In this document: piece after piece, positions 30,727 to 40,915 of the stretch
How positions within the stretch are numbered: position 1 is the stretch's first letter
Layout of the letters: each line of letters opens with the position of its first letter
Origin: Alopecurus myosuroides
Taxonomy: Eukaryota; Streptophyta; Magnoliopsida; Poales; Poaceae
Assembly: GCA_028641055.1 (NCBI GenBank)
Contig: CM054057.1
Location: 577,868,610 to 577,932,609, forward strand
Length of the DNA stretch: 64,000 nt
Direction: 5' to 3'
The notes under the pieces: model-generated
Told to the model about the DNA's origin: nothing
Seen by the model: only the letters and a program-made list of their open reading frames with translations
The model's database searches: none
Position numbers and translations under genes: made by a program

Positions 30727-33346
30727 CCAATTTGTGCTTGGATGACAAGGGCGGCGTGTCATGGTCGATAGACTCGTGGCGGGTGGTCCTTCATCAAGAA
30801 TGTTATTGGCTGGTCCGCCATCTTCAAGTATTCTGTTTTTGTTGGCGGTGTCTGCACGGCCATGCACAATTGCCTTGTGTTAGTCTTTTGAGCTCTGCGG
30901 GATGGACATACCTTCTGGATCATCGCGAGTTGCCCTGCTGGATTCGGGTACGCGTTGGCCCCGGAGTTTTGAGCTCGCGGTGCAGGTAGCGCAGCTAATG
31001 CCATGTTTGGATTTGCTGGTGGAGGTGGGGGTTGTGGCGGCTGGAATCCTTGGTGGCCTCCTCCTGGAAGCGGTGGGTAATTTTGCGTGTGTGCAGATCT
31101 TTTCCTGGCGAGTGCTTCTAAGATATCAATAAACTTTCGGCAATCCTTAAGAAGGTGTGTTGCCTTAGTTTTGCCCGTGCGTTTATCTGTAAATAGATGT
31201 AGCGAGCAGTATCCATCAAGGTCTTCCTCGGCTGATTTTTCTTCAGCTTTTGGTCTCCACTCGCGATTCCCACGGCGACCGGAGTCGCGGCCTCGCGTGA
31301 ATTCCGCTGCGACCAACTCCTCTCTGTCCTCGTGATCGTAATATTTTCTCCTCTTCCTCCGACTATGACGGTCTTCATCATGCGCAGGTGATGATGCCCT
31401 CTCATTGCGCACCGCATCTTCTCCGTTAGCCCATTTTTCGGCTATGTTCATCAGCTCTCCAATAGTCTTGGGTGCGGCTCTGCCCAGTTCTTCTCTGAAA
31501 GTCGTTCTTCAGGCGCCTTTTGCGAAGGCTTCAATCGCTACTTATTCCGAGATGGTTCCCGCGGTATTCCTGAGCGTAGTCCATCGCTGGATGTACTCGC
31601 GGGTGGATTCGCCACTTTTCTGCTTGCATGCTCGCAGTTCTTCAATGGTGGCTGGCCTCTTGTAAGTCGACTGGAAATTTTTGCAGAAATCGCGGTGCAA
31701 ATCGTCCCACGATGCTTAGAAATATTTTGGTCGTCTCTCTAGCCAACTGCGAGCCGCGCCGGTGAGATGCAAATTGAGGTATTGCATAGCCGTGTTTTTA
31801 TTCCCACGTTGGCATTTTACTGCCGTGAGGTAATCGCTTAGCCATTGAGAGGGCTCGAGTGAGCCGTCGTACTTCGTTACTTCCGTGCTAAGCTTGAATC
31901 TTTTGGGTAGGGGCACCTCGCGGATACCGCGGGCAAAGCAGAGAGCACCGCAGGTTTCGTCATCCGAGGAGCCAGACGAAGAGTGCTCGCGATATCGCGA
32001 AGCCCTCGCCTTATCCACCCTTTTTTGAGCGAGATCTGATCGTACGTCGTACTCTGGCCGGTCGCGGTCAGTATCCTTCCTTGGCTCCTTGCTTCGCTTT
32101 CGCGAGCGGCTGCTATGATGCCGCGAGCTCTTGTCTCTCGGACTGCCTTCGCTGCTACTTCGACTGTCATCACGGCGCCGTGCTTCTTTTCCTCGACCAC
32201 GACGTGGTGACCTGTCCCTTCTTGGCGAAGAACTCCTACGTTTGCGGGATGCTTCCCTATCCTTGTCCTTCTCCTTCTCCTGTTCCTTCTCCAGCTGCTC
32301 TGCGGCCTTCTTTCATCATAAGCGGCGAGCCTTGCGGCCGCCAGCCCTAATCCCTTGCGCACTTGTTTATACTGTTCCGCTCGAGGATCGCTTTCCGTCG
32401 GTTGGTTCATCTGCATGTAAGTCGCTGCGGCTAGAACCGCGGCAGCAGGAGTTTGCGGGTAGACATTGCCATCGTCATCGACTCGCATAAGAGAAGGAGT
32501 GATCGATCTGCTGGTTCCGGCTAGGGACTCATTGTTCCTGGATGTAGATGCGTGTCCCTTCCTCGCGGGTCGGGTTCCAACCGAGGGTGTTATGGACAGC
32601 CCGGCTCGCCTTTGGCTCGACTCGTCCGCCGCTCTTCTTCGGCGGGCCAGATCTATCCGAGCGTCTTTGATAGTCGTGGCTGCTCTCACTAGGTGATAGT
32701 GGTAGGCAACCATGTCTTCGTGTGAGGCCCCGGATGCGGGTGGCTTGCTCGTTCGCATAGCTTCCTTTGCTCGGTTCCAGGATTCCCGTGAGACGCCGAT
32801 TATGTTGCGCTCTGCCGCGCTGTGCTCTGTTTTCGAGGCTTGTTCCGATCCTGCCATGCAGACTTGAGCCAGTCGAGGCTCGTGCGTCCTAGGCGTAGGT
32901 CGGAAGTTTCTTTGAATTCTTGATGGTTCCTCTGTCGAGAGGGTATGGTAGTCGTTGGCGTTGAAGCGGATGGACTCGCCGCTTTTCTCCAGATGACGGC
33001 ATGAGTCGACAGCTCCAGATTCAGTTTCCGATTCATCCGAGAAGTGGAGGATTCCGTCCCTGTTGGTCACGAATTTTAGGCTCCCGAACGTCAAGGTGAC
33101 GCTTTTCTCCAGATCCTCTAATACCGGGCGCGATTCCGGCGAGTGAGGTGTGACCACGACAGATCCGATCCGTATAGGATTGTTCGGAGCTGTAGTCGAT
33201 GGTTTCCAACGAGAGTGCGTTGTCGGTGAAGCCGAAGATGCCGGTGATCCAGCGCCCGTCGTCCCCACGGTCGGCGCCAATTGTCGAATCTCTGACTCTA
33301 CAAATCCCTTAGGTGACCCTATCGGGTTTCGACTAGGAGAATTCAT
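30727..33346 (-). pseudogene. gag: Gag of element 2, broken
   Basis: The frame 31877-33346 begins with an ATG inside the 5' LTR (33346) and stays open through the LTR end and primer site. It reads ...EIRQLAPTVGTTGAG, then PHSPESRPV, LTFGSL, GILHFS, an Arg/Ser-rich tract, and RFKLSTEVTKYDGSLEP. The next frame 31716-32018 carries MQYLNLHLTGAARSWLE; a shift and a stop near 31720 and 31510 break the gag domain. The C-terminal part 30759-31451 is open (EELVAAEFTRGRDSG, YCSLHLFTDKR, HLLKDCRKF). Collinear with element 1 gag. The CACTA element splits it from the protease. Confidence 0.8.
33261..33280 (-). promoter_or_regulatory. Primer binding site, element 2
   Basis: Minus strand TTGGCGCCGACCGTGGGGAC begins one base after the LTR. 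Same class as in element 1; the primer tRNA is not assigned. Confidence 0.75.
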
Positions 33347-33770
33347 GAGCGTGGGAATCGTCGGCTAGACAGGGGGCGAGATTTACCCAGGTTCGGGGCC
33401 CTCGTAGAGGTAAAACCCTTACTCCTGCCTCTTGTCGATCTGTATTGATGGAAAGATCGGTTACAATGGTGGTGCTCGAATCGAGAGTAAGGTCTCGAGT
33501 TCAAGATTTCGATGGTGAGGTGTTGCTGGGTCCTCTCCCGGGGGGCTCTCCTGGCCTTATATAGATGGCCAGGTCTAGAATCCTACCCGGAGAGGACTCG
33601 AACTCTAACTAGGTCGGTTACATGTTTCCTATCTTAACCCGCAAGTTAGTGCGGGTGGGCTTCACGTGGGCCTTCTGGAGTATTCCAAGGGCTCCTCTTC
33701 TTGGGCCTTTAACCTTGGGCCTGAGAGGGGGTGTCCTTATTCGCAGAGTCCAGGATCCATATATTCGTCA
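33282..33770 (-). repeat. 5' LTR of element 2
   Basis: TG...CA, 489 bp, with TATATAAGG on the minus strand (TTATATA at 33557-33563 on plus). Contains the gag start codon at 33344-33346. Confidence 0.9.
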
Positions 33771-34857
33771 CATGGCACCCGAAGATGGCAAGGAATTACT
33801 TCGGGATATACACCAAGGAGACTGCGGTCACCACGCTAGTTGGAGAGCCATCGTGGGCAAGGCCTCCAGGGCAGGATTCTATTGGCTCACATCAGCAAGA
33901 GACGCCAAAGATCTAGTCGAGAGATGCAACACCTGTCAAAGGTTTGCGCCCAGGCCGCACGCCCCTACGACAGAACTACACATGATTCCAATCGCCTGGC
34001 CCTTCGCCCAATGGGGGCTAGACATGGTAGGACCACTGCGCAACTCAACACCTGAAGGATACAGGCACCTGCTCGTAGCAGTCGACAAATTTACAAAATG
34101 GATAGAGGCCATGCCAATCACTTCCGCGCACGCAAAGTGCGTTGTGCGATTCCTCGACTCCATCGTGTGAAGATTCGGCATTCCGCACAACATCATCACG
34201 GACAACGGTAGCAACTTTACGGCCAAGGAAACACAGGAATTCTGCGAGGAAAAGGGAATCACCCTCAGCTTCGCTTCGGTAGCCCATCCGCAAACTAATG
34301 GCCAAGTCGAGCGATCCAGCGGATTAGTTTCGGCTGGCCTAAATAAGCGGCTACTTGATCGCCTGAACCCAGCGGCAGGGCACTGGGCCGAGGAACTACC
34401 ATCGGTACTGTGGAGCCTACGCACAACACCAAATCGGTCAACAAACTATACGCCATTTTTCATGGTCTACGGAGCTGAAGCCGTCCTAGCTGAAGACGTC
34501 AAATTCAGTGCTCCACGAGTAGTTGCATACAACAAAGAAACCTCACACAGGGCACTCGCAGAAGACGTGGATGCACTCGATGAGATTCGGGACATTGCAC
34601 TCGCAAGATCGGCAATATACCAGCAATCACTGCGCAACTATCACAGTCGTCGTATACGCCACAGATCCTTCGTGGTAGGAGACCTGGTGCTGCGGCTCAA
34701 GCAAAAGGAAGGACACAAGCTCGAGCCACCATGGGAAGGACCCTTCATAATACATGAAGTTATCCCAGGAGGCGCCTATCGATTGAAGAACCCGAAGACC
34801 GGTGGTATCTACTCCAACCTGTGGAACGTCTCGCATCTCCGTAAGTTCTACCCCTAG
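33771..34857 (+). pseudogene. Integrase of element 1, main part
   Basis: Continues the frame interrupted at 16352: APEDGKELL, zinc-binding HQGDCGHH...CNTCQRF, GLDMVGPL (catalytic Asp), DNGSNFT (Asp), GQVERSS (Glu), FFMVYGAEAVL, GDLVLRLKQKEG, WEGPFII, ending at TAG 34855-34857. The frame is open from 33622 to 34170. A TGA at 34168-34170 cuts it after RFLDSIV. The reading frame is otherwise well kept (next open block 34462-34857), more so than element 1 gag and RT. Confidence 0.85.
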
Positions 34858-35211
34858 GATTATCCTACTCGCAAGAAATAAGGCTGTAACAGCCACGCTG
34901 TAGCTCGACCAAACACATGGCTTCTCAGCCATATCAATAAATACATGGTTTTTCAACCATAGAAATCGTGATTTCTTGTTCTCTCTAAACATGCTAAAAC
35001 AACAGGTACACACCCCAAACACACGGGGGCTACGCCTAACTAGCATCATAACATACCTTCGAGTAACATCACTCGGTAAAAACAAATACAAGGTACAACA
35101 AGGTCTACACCTTATAGCCACCTTTAAAAACATCGAACAATATATACAAGGTCACAAGGTTTACACCTTAAAAACACCTTACAACAAGATATTTACATCT
35201 TGAAATTACAT
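34858..35211. other. Gap between integrase and antisense gene B, element 1
   Basis: Convergent 3' ends of pol and antisense gene B. It is collinear with 21990-22280 of element 2 (CACACGGGGGCTACGCC at 35018 pairs with the inverted copy at 22100). No gene is supported; both 3' untranslated regions probably overlap here. Confidence 0.6.
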
Positions 35212-36030
35212 TTAACGGCGAGCGGCCTCGTCGGAAAGTATTTGATCAATCTCCTCGGAACTCAGTCGAACAATCTGTTCCGCTGCAGGAAGCACGACCG
35301 CATAATGAGGAGACAAATCCACACCTGAACCTCCCGAGTCAGGAAGCCGCGCAACAGAAAGGAAGTTGACCTCATGGTGCCACAACCGAACAAAGGCAAG
35401 TGCCCCCTGGGCTCCACTGACAAGTTGTTGGCGTACGCACTCTCGAACCTCTCCCACCCGACCGAACATCCTGAGCAAACTACTCAAGCTATCCGGGACA
35501 ACACCCAAAGGGTAACATGTCTGATGGACAGAGGACAAGGCATTGCGACAAGACTCAATGATTACCTGCGCCTAGCTCGCCCGATACTTCAGGGTAGCAA
35601 GGATAAAGCCTCGCTTGCGGTCAGACCATAACTCATTCATATGAGGATTGGGGCTACCTGACTCGTGAATAATGTGATTATTCACCCAATGGGTTTCACA
35701 GACTCCGTCAGGTTCAACAACTGCAAGGACAACAAAAGCGTCACACACAAAAATGGGAACCAACGACAAAGTACTCGAGGGCTCGCAAACTTACTGAGCA
35801 TGCCCTTGGCAACAGCCGCCAGTTCTTCCATCAAAAACTGCTCACGCTCCGTAGCAAGTTTCTGCTTCGACTTGGCAACATCGGCCACACCTCGCAGAGC
35901 TTTCAACTTGCGCTCACAATCCGCAACACGGTCATGGAGTGATGCAAATGTACTGGCAGCAGCAACAAGGGCATTAACCTGCAAAGCAGATCCACTCGAG
36001 GACTCTACGCTGGGATCCACTACCTGGAAA
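35212..36030 (-). pseudogene. Antisense gene B of element 1
   Basis: Exon-like blocks on the minus strand: about 36026 down to 35790 (VESSSGSALQVNALV, LHDRVADCERKLKAL, coiled coil), about 35680-35560 (NELWSDRKRGFILATLKYR) and about 35538-35212 (PLGVVPDSLSSLLRMFG, RECVRQQLVSGAQGALAFVRLWHHEVNF, ending ...DEAARR). The last block is in better condition than its element 2 partner. The LARD inserted 100 bp upstream at 36139, separating it from gene A. Same uncertainty about its first exon as for element 2. Confidence 0.55.
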
Positions 36031-36090
36031 AAAAAAGTTCAGAAAACTCACAAGACCCCCACTCTAGAACGTACCACCCATTCCTCGGGT

Positions 36091-36115
36091 GCTTGGGGGC
36101 TACTCCCATCGGGAG
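36091..36115 (+). repeat. PPT-like segment between antisense genes, element 1
   Basis: GCTTGGGGGCTACTCCCATC followed by GGGAG, in the sense strand of element 1. Paired with 21101-21124 of element 2. Confidence 0.7.
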
Positions 36116-36138
36116 CATACAAGAGTAAGGCGCAGCAA

Positions 36139-39100
36139 TGTAACACCTGGGGTGTTACCTGTTTGTTTTGTTTGCATCATATGCATCACATTGCATTGCA
36201 CCATGTTTGCATCACAACTGGAAATTTCAAAAACAATTTAAACTTTCACCCTTGCTCAAAATTCCCAATTTCAAACTTGCAAACTAAATCACTCAATTGT
36301 TTTTCAATAATTTGAAGTTGTTTTAATCCAATTGCTTGTTAATAAAAAAAAATTCCATGTTATCAAAACCCTAATGGCAAATTGAATTTCAAATAGAATC
36401 ATAGATGTTATGATCCAAAATTGAGGTTTAAAAATTAAATTCTTGCAAAACAAATTTTTCAATAATGTTTGCATAATGGTTTGAACTTATTAAATGTAAT
36501 TTGCCTATTTCCAAAATTTCCGAAAATCAAACCTTATTTGAAATCCAACTAACCATTTAAATCCAACTAATATTTCCTATTTTGAAATAAAAACCAACCT
36601 TGCTTTCCATTATTGTTTTGCAACTTAATAGTAATTGTTTATCAAATTAAAACCCCAAACCTTTTCTATTCCCCTCTCTCTCTCTCTTTTCATTACAAAA
36701 AAAAGGGGAAGAGAAAAGAAAAGAGAAAAAGGAAAAAAAAAAGCAAAATCAGGGAAAAGAGAGGGAGCAGCCCATCTAACCTAAGCCCACCTAGTTCCCC
36801 ACTCGAGCCCACTACCCCTCCCCGACGCTCTCTTCTTCCTCGTGGCTGTCGTCACGACAGTACGATCCCTCCTCCACCATTCGATCCTTCCCTACCCTTC
36901 CGATGAGCCGCCGTACAAGCGCCAGCTCCCCTTAAGTAGCTACCCACCCCTCTGCCCTAGCAACCCTAGCTAGCCCCTCCTTCCATCGCCGCCATCCACC
37001 ATCCCCTCTCTGTCAGCACTCTGTTCCTTCTGAACCCACACCACCGTCAGCTCCCGTCAGACCACCTTCCTCCCCTAGCTCCGGTCACCTCGAGGAAAAG
37101 CTGACCCCGGGAATGGAACAAGCACCCATCCCTCACCAAGATCGCCGAAGGCTCCATCGACAGGTACCCCCCCGATTCGCCGCCCTCTTCCTCTGTTCAT
37201 CGCCCGTTTCCTGTTCCCGGTTGTGTTGTTCGTCAGAACCAAATCGAGCAGCAGCAGTACCTGTTCTTTTGGGCTCGAGGTGCATCAGCAACCTTGCGGC
37301 CGCATAGTGGAAAGACGCGTCGTGGTCAAGCAGAGGAACCCGTGGATCGATCCCCTCACGCCGCGATCCCTTCTTCTTTGTCTGCTCTGTCACAATCTGA
37401 AGCAAGACTGCATCTTGTTCCGTTTGGAAATTCAGTAAACACTAGATGGTTACCTCTTCTTCTGTCCACCTAGTAGTCTATCACAACCACACGACCAGCC
37501 CAGTGGTACTGCGACCGGCGCGCGAGCCATCAGCTCCTGGGTTCGAACCCCAGGGAGCGCACACCCCCTTTTCCCTTTTTATTCCACCTCGCGCGCGCAG
37601 GCCCACCTGTAAGCCCCTCTGGTGGCCACGCGTGCACCTGTATGGTCCACGTAGGCCACGGTCCCCGGGCAGTGGCTGGGGGTTAGACCCCGTGGCTAAC
37701 AAAAGAATTAAACCATTTCTGTTTTGTTTTCTATTTTCTTTAAAATGGCAGAATAACACACTAACTTTAAAAATCAATAACTTTTAATCGATAATTCCAA
37801 TAAGTGAAAGTTGTATATGTTTATTGCTCCAAATTTTATTGTCTATCCAATTATTCCATTTGTGCACTGTTTTGAATTTTCCAAATACATTTAAAATTCA
37901 AATTTGAATAATTCAAATGCAAATTGCTAAATCCAATAAATAATTCATACCAATTCCAAATAAGGCAAATAAAATATGTTTTCTATACCATTTTAAATAA
38001 CCTATTCAAATATATTTTTTGTTTCCTGTTTTGAATAATTAAAAAATTGCCTAAATAGTTTAAACCTTGTTTAATTCAATTAAAAATTGCTAAAATCATA
38101 ACTTGCTCAAAATAAAATAATTTTGAACATGCAAAATATGTTTTCAAACCATCAAAGTGTGAACTTTTCAAATGTGAATTTGAATTTATGCTTTGAACAA
38201 ATAAAATCCAAATAATAAATAAACTTGTCTCAAATCCATTTAAAACTTGTTTAATATTGTTTAATTCATAATTAAATTATCCTAATTCCAATTTCAATAT
38301 TTGAAACATGTAACCCAACTAAAATTTGATGTTCTTTTCAAATACAAATTTTGTTAATTGTTTTGAACCCTTTAACTTGATGAAAACAACAATTGCTTGT
38401 GAGACATGTTTAAGTAACCAAAATTTCCAATCTTAACCAATAATTTCCAAACTTGTTAAACCTTATTTCAATTGATTCTATTGTTGTTATTTTGTTGTTT
38501 CCTCATCCATGCATCATGCTAATCACCCTCACCTGTTGATTAGTTGGAAAACAATTGTTTCAACCATAATTCATGGGCTTTTCCTATGCAACTCAAATTG
38601 CATATGGGTCCATTAAATCTGTTTATCATGTCAACTAGTTTATTTCTATGCATCCATTAAATTGTCATGCATCCATATCTTGATCATGCTGGATCTTTTG
38701 CCGTAGTAGTAATTGTTGCATCCGGTGTTTGTTCGAGGTTCGTTGCTTCTTCCCGGATAGGACGTTGAGATGATGTGAGCAACGACAAGTTCTGCTACCT
38801 TGCGGGATCTCAGGCAAGTATACTCACTTGCTGCCAAATGGCTGCCTTTCATCACTTGTTACCGATTCTTTCGTTGTTCTTTTCTGCTAGCCTTAGTAGT
38901 AGTTGTTTCTGTTACGAACCTATCACATGAATCCTTTAACCCTGATATTGCCTCACCTCCATACCTATAACCATTGGTTGTGCCCGTGTCTTACTAGCAT
39001 GCTTAGGTTGTTTTGCTCGAGTCTGTTACCCGTTACTTTCTGTTATTATTCCATTATGTTCTGGGGGCTCGATGTTAAATCAATCAATCAATCATGCTAC

Positions 39101-40412
39101 TGTTATTGTTAAATAATAATTTTATGATAAGGCACCGGCAGGAGGCCCTTTGTGGTTTTGAGGCCTGCTAGTGTCGACCCTAATAGGAAAAGGGTCTTGT
39201 CTACTGATCCATGATGACGCACTACCCGCATGTGGGAAGCGAGTATGGGCGCCCCCCTCAATTTGACTCGATTCGCATCTCGTCCAAATCGCCTCATTTA
39301 GTTCGGGCTTTCCATTTGCTGCATGCATGATCTTGCGAGCCCTTGGATCCCGGGTGGAACTTTCGTAGTCGGCATATAGGAGGACACGTTCTTAGAGTGC
39401 TATGAGGGTCCATTTTCTTCTGGGCTCGATTAGCCGTGCGCCTAAGGTGCTTTGGGCTTGATGCGAAGAAGAGTTGAGTTGTGTAGAGTACCTCGCTTGG
39501 TGGGTTAGCTCCCCATCTGGCGGGTTATTCTTGCGTGTACGGCTAAATTGGTGCAACCCTGCAGGGATAATCTTCTCGAGAAGCCGTGTTTCCGCGGTTA
39601 TGGATTACTTGGTGAAAGTACTGGCTAACAAGTACTCAGGACAACTTAAACCTAATGATTAACAGTCTTTCACCCCATGATTAACAACTTGACTAGTAAT
39701 AGGCTTATTGACACAATAATCTGAACCATCATTAATCCAACTGTGTGAGTTATCCTCGGATTGCTTCTTCGGATAAGGGGCGAGATCCAGGATGGGTTTG
39801 TTTGAAGTTATCTTTCAGTTGGTTACAATACTCGATCTTATCTCCTTTCTGCTAGCCGGAAGTTGTAGTATCTCTCTGTAGTTGGTTAGTGCAGCCTGCT
39901 GTCGCTTATTTGCAATAACCCCCTTCCTTTCCGTTGATCCCAAAGTATTTGTATCTTGTGATGACTGGCTACGCCGGTATCTTGTGAGTATGGGTTTTAT
40001 CCCCCTTGCCAGTACTTAACCGTACTGACCCACGAATCTTTTTCGTGGCTGCATATTCAACATTGCAGTCAACAGGTTTGAAGTCTGACGACGTTAGCTT
40101 GGGAATCCCTCCGGCTTGGCCTGGGCAGGGATTGGACGCTCTCGGTTATCTTCAGGACTCTTAGTCCAATTTGGATCTTGTCCGTAGACGGACGATATGT
40201 TGTTTCTTCCGTTGTTATTTTGGATCTTTGTAATGTATCAGTTGTACCCCCTGGCTCGTCTGAGTCATCTTGTATCTATCTGTTCTGTTGTAATTGTGGA
40301 ATATTCGTGAACTATTGTAATGTTATCATAAATGGCAACCTGGAATCGGTTATTATGCGGATTTTGGCGGGAATGCTGAAATCTGCATAGTGCCCGGTCC
40401 CGGGGCGTCACA
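36139..40412 (+). repeat. 5' LTR of LARD
   Basis: Starts TGTAACACCTGGGG and ends GGCGTCACA. Large parts (36200-36660, 37700-38650) are AT-rich. 36760-37690 is GC-richer with CT-rich tracts. Frames such as 37446-37787 are repeated in the other LTR and have no recognisable domain, so I do not call genes. Confidence 0.9.
37496..37550 (+). promoter_or_regulatory. tRNA-like pol III A and B boxes in LARD 5' LTR
   Basis: CAGCCCAGTGGT (37496-37507, A-box-like) and GGTTCGAACCC (37540-37550, perfect B box) are spaced as in tRNA genes. The T-arm CTGGG-TTCGAAC-CCCAG folds perfectly. T-runs (TTTT, TTTTT) follow within about 40 bp. The acceptor stem does not pair, so it is a tRNA-derived (SINE-like) piece and not a tRNA. 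Same in the other LTR at 42268-42322. Confidence 0.55.
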
Positions 40413-40915
40413 AATGGTATCAGAGCCAGGTTCCGATTCCCGAGATTATTTCGATACGAATGGTTATCGAAGCAACGGGTCCGCAAAGCCTGTAGGTTAA
40501 CCTAGCTAACGGTCGTTGTTTATAGAGTATCGAAAACTATTTCTGCTAAACTATTTTTGGAAAAGAAAAACCTCTCAATAGGATTCTTGTTTTCTCCTTA
40601 CCCCTATTCTATTTCCCCTCCCATCTTATTTGTTTGGGAGTCTCCCCCTTGTCTATCTTTCAAAGTGTCAGGATCCTACGTGGGTGGACGTTTTCTGAGC
40701 CCTTAACCTAATAGGTTCGATCATCGGAAGATTCCTGGTGGAAGAACATCGTCGTCACTCCGAGCAAGAATCTCTTGTTAGTGGTGTCGAGAAGCCCTTG
40801 TTAGTGGTGTCGAGGAGATCAACTGGAAGCACGAAGAATCGATAGTCGAACTTCTTTCCCCTCCCGGGTTAGCAGGTGGATTGCGAGGGCGCAATCCCTT
40901 GTTAGTGGTGTCGTC
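40413..40915 (+). other. LARD internal region (503 bp, non-coding)
   Basis: Primer site TGGTATCAGAGC at 40415-40426. CTTGTTAGTGGTGTCG occurs three times (40774-40789, 40797-40812, 40898-40913). A perfect 8-bp hairpin GGATTGCG/CGCAATCC lies at 40878-40897. No ordinary polypurine tract precedes the 3' LTR. Confidence 0.8.

Larger units (their letters stand above)
16353..33770 (-). mobile_element. Element 2: Tat-lineage Ty3/gypsy retrotransposon nested in element 1
   Basis: TG...CA ends and a perfect CATGG duplication (16348-16352 and 33771-33775) delimit 17,418 bp. LTRs are 16353-16844 and 33282-33770. The primer site next to the right LTR and the purine tract next to the left LTR give minus orientation. 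The gene order is the same as in element 1, including the opposite-strand genes. Without its CACTA insertion it is about 12.8 kb. By eye the LTRs differ at about ten positions, fewer than in element 1, as expected of a later insertion. Its LTR is related to but clearly diverged from that of element 1, so it is a sister family. Confidence 0.92.

Noticed and set aside
37489..37562. A functional tRNA gene in the LARD LTR
   Set aside because: The A and B boxes and T-arm are good, but the 5' and 3' seven-base acceptor segments do not pair and no anticodon arm is clear. Kept only as tRNA-like promoter sequence.
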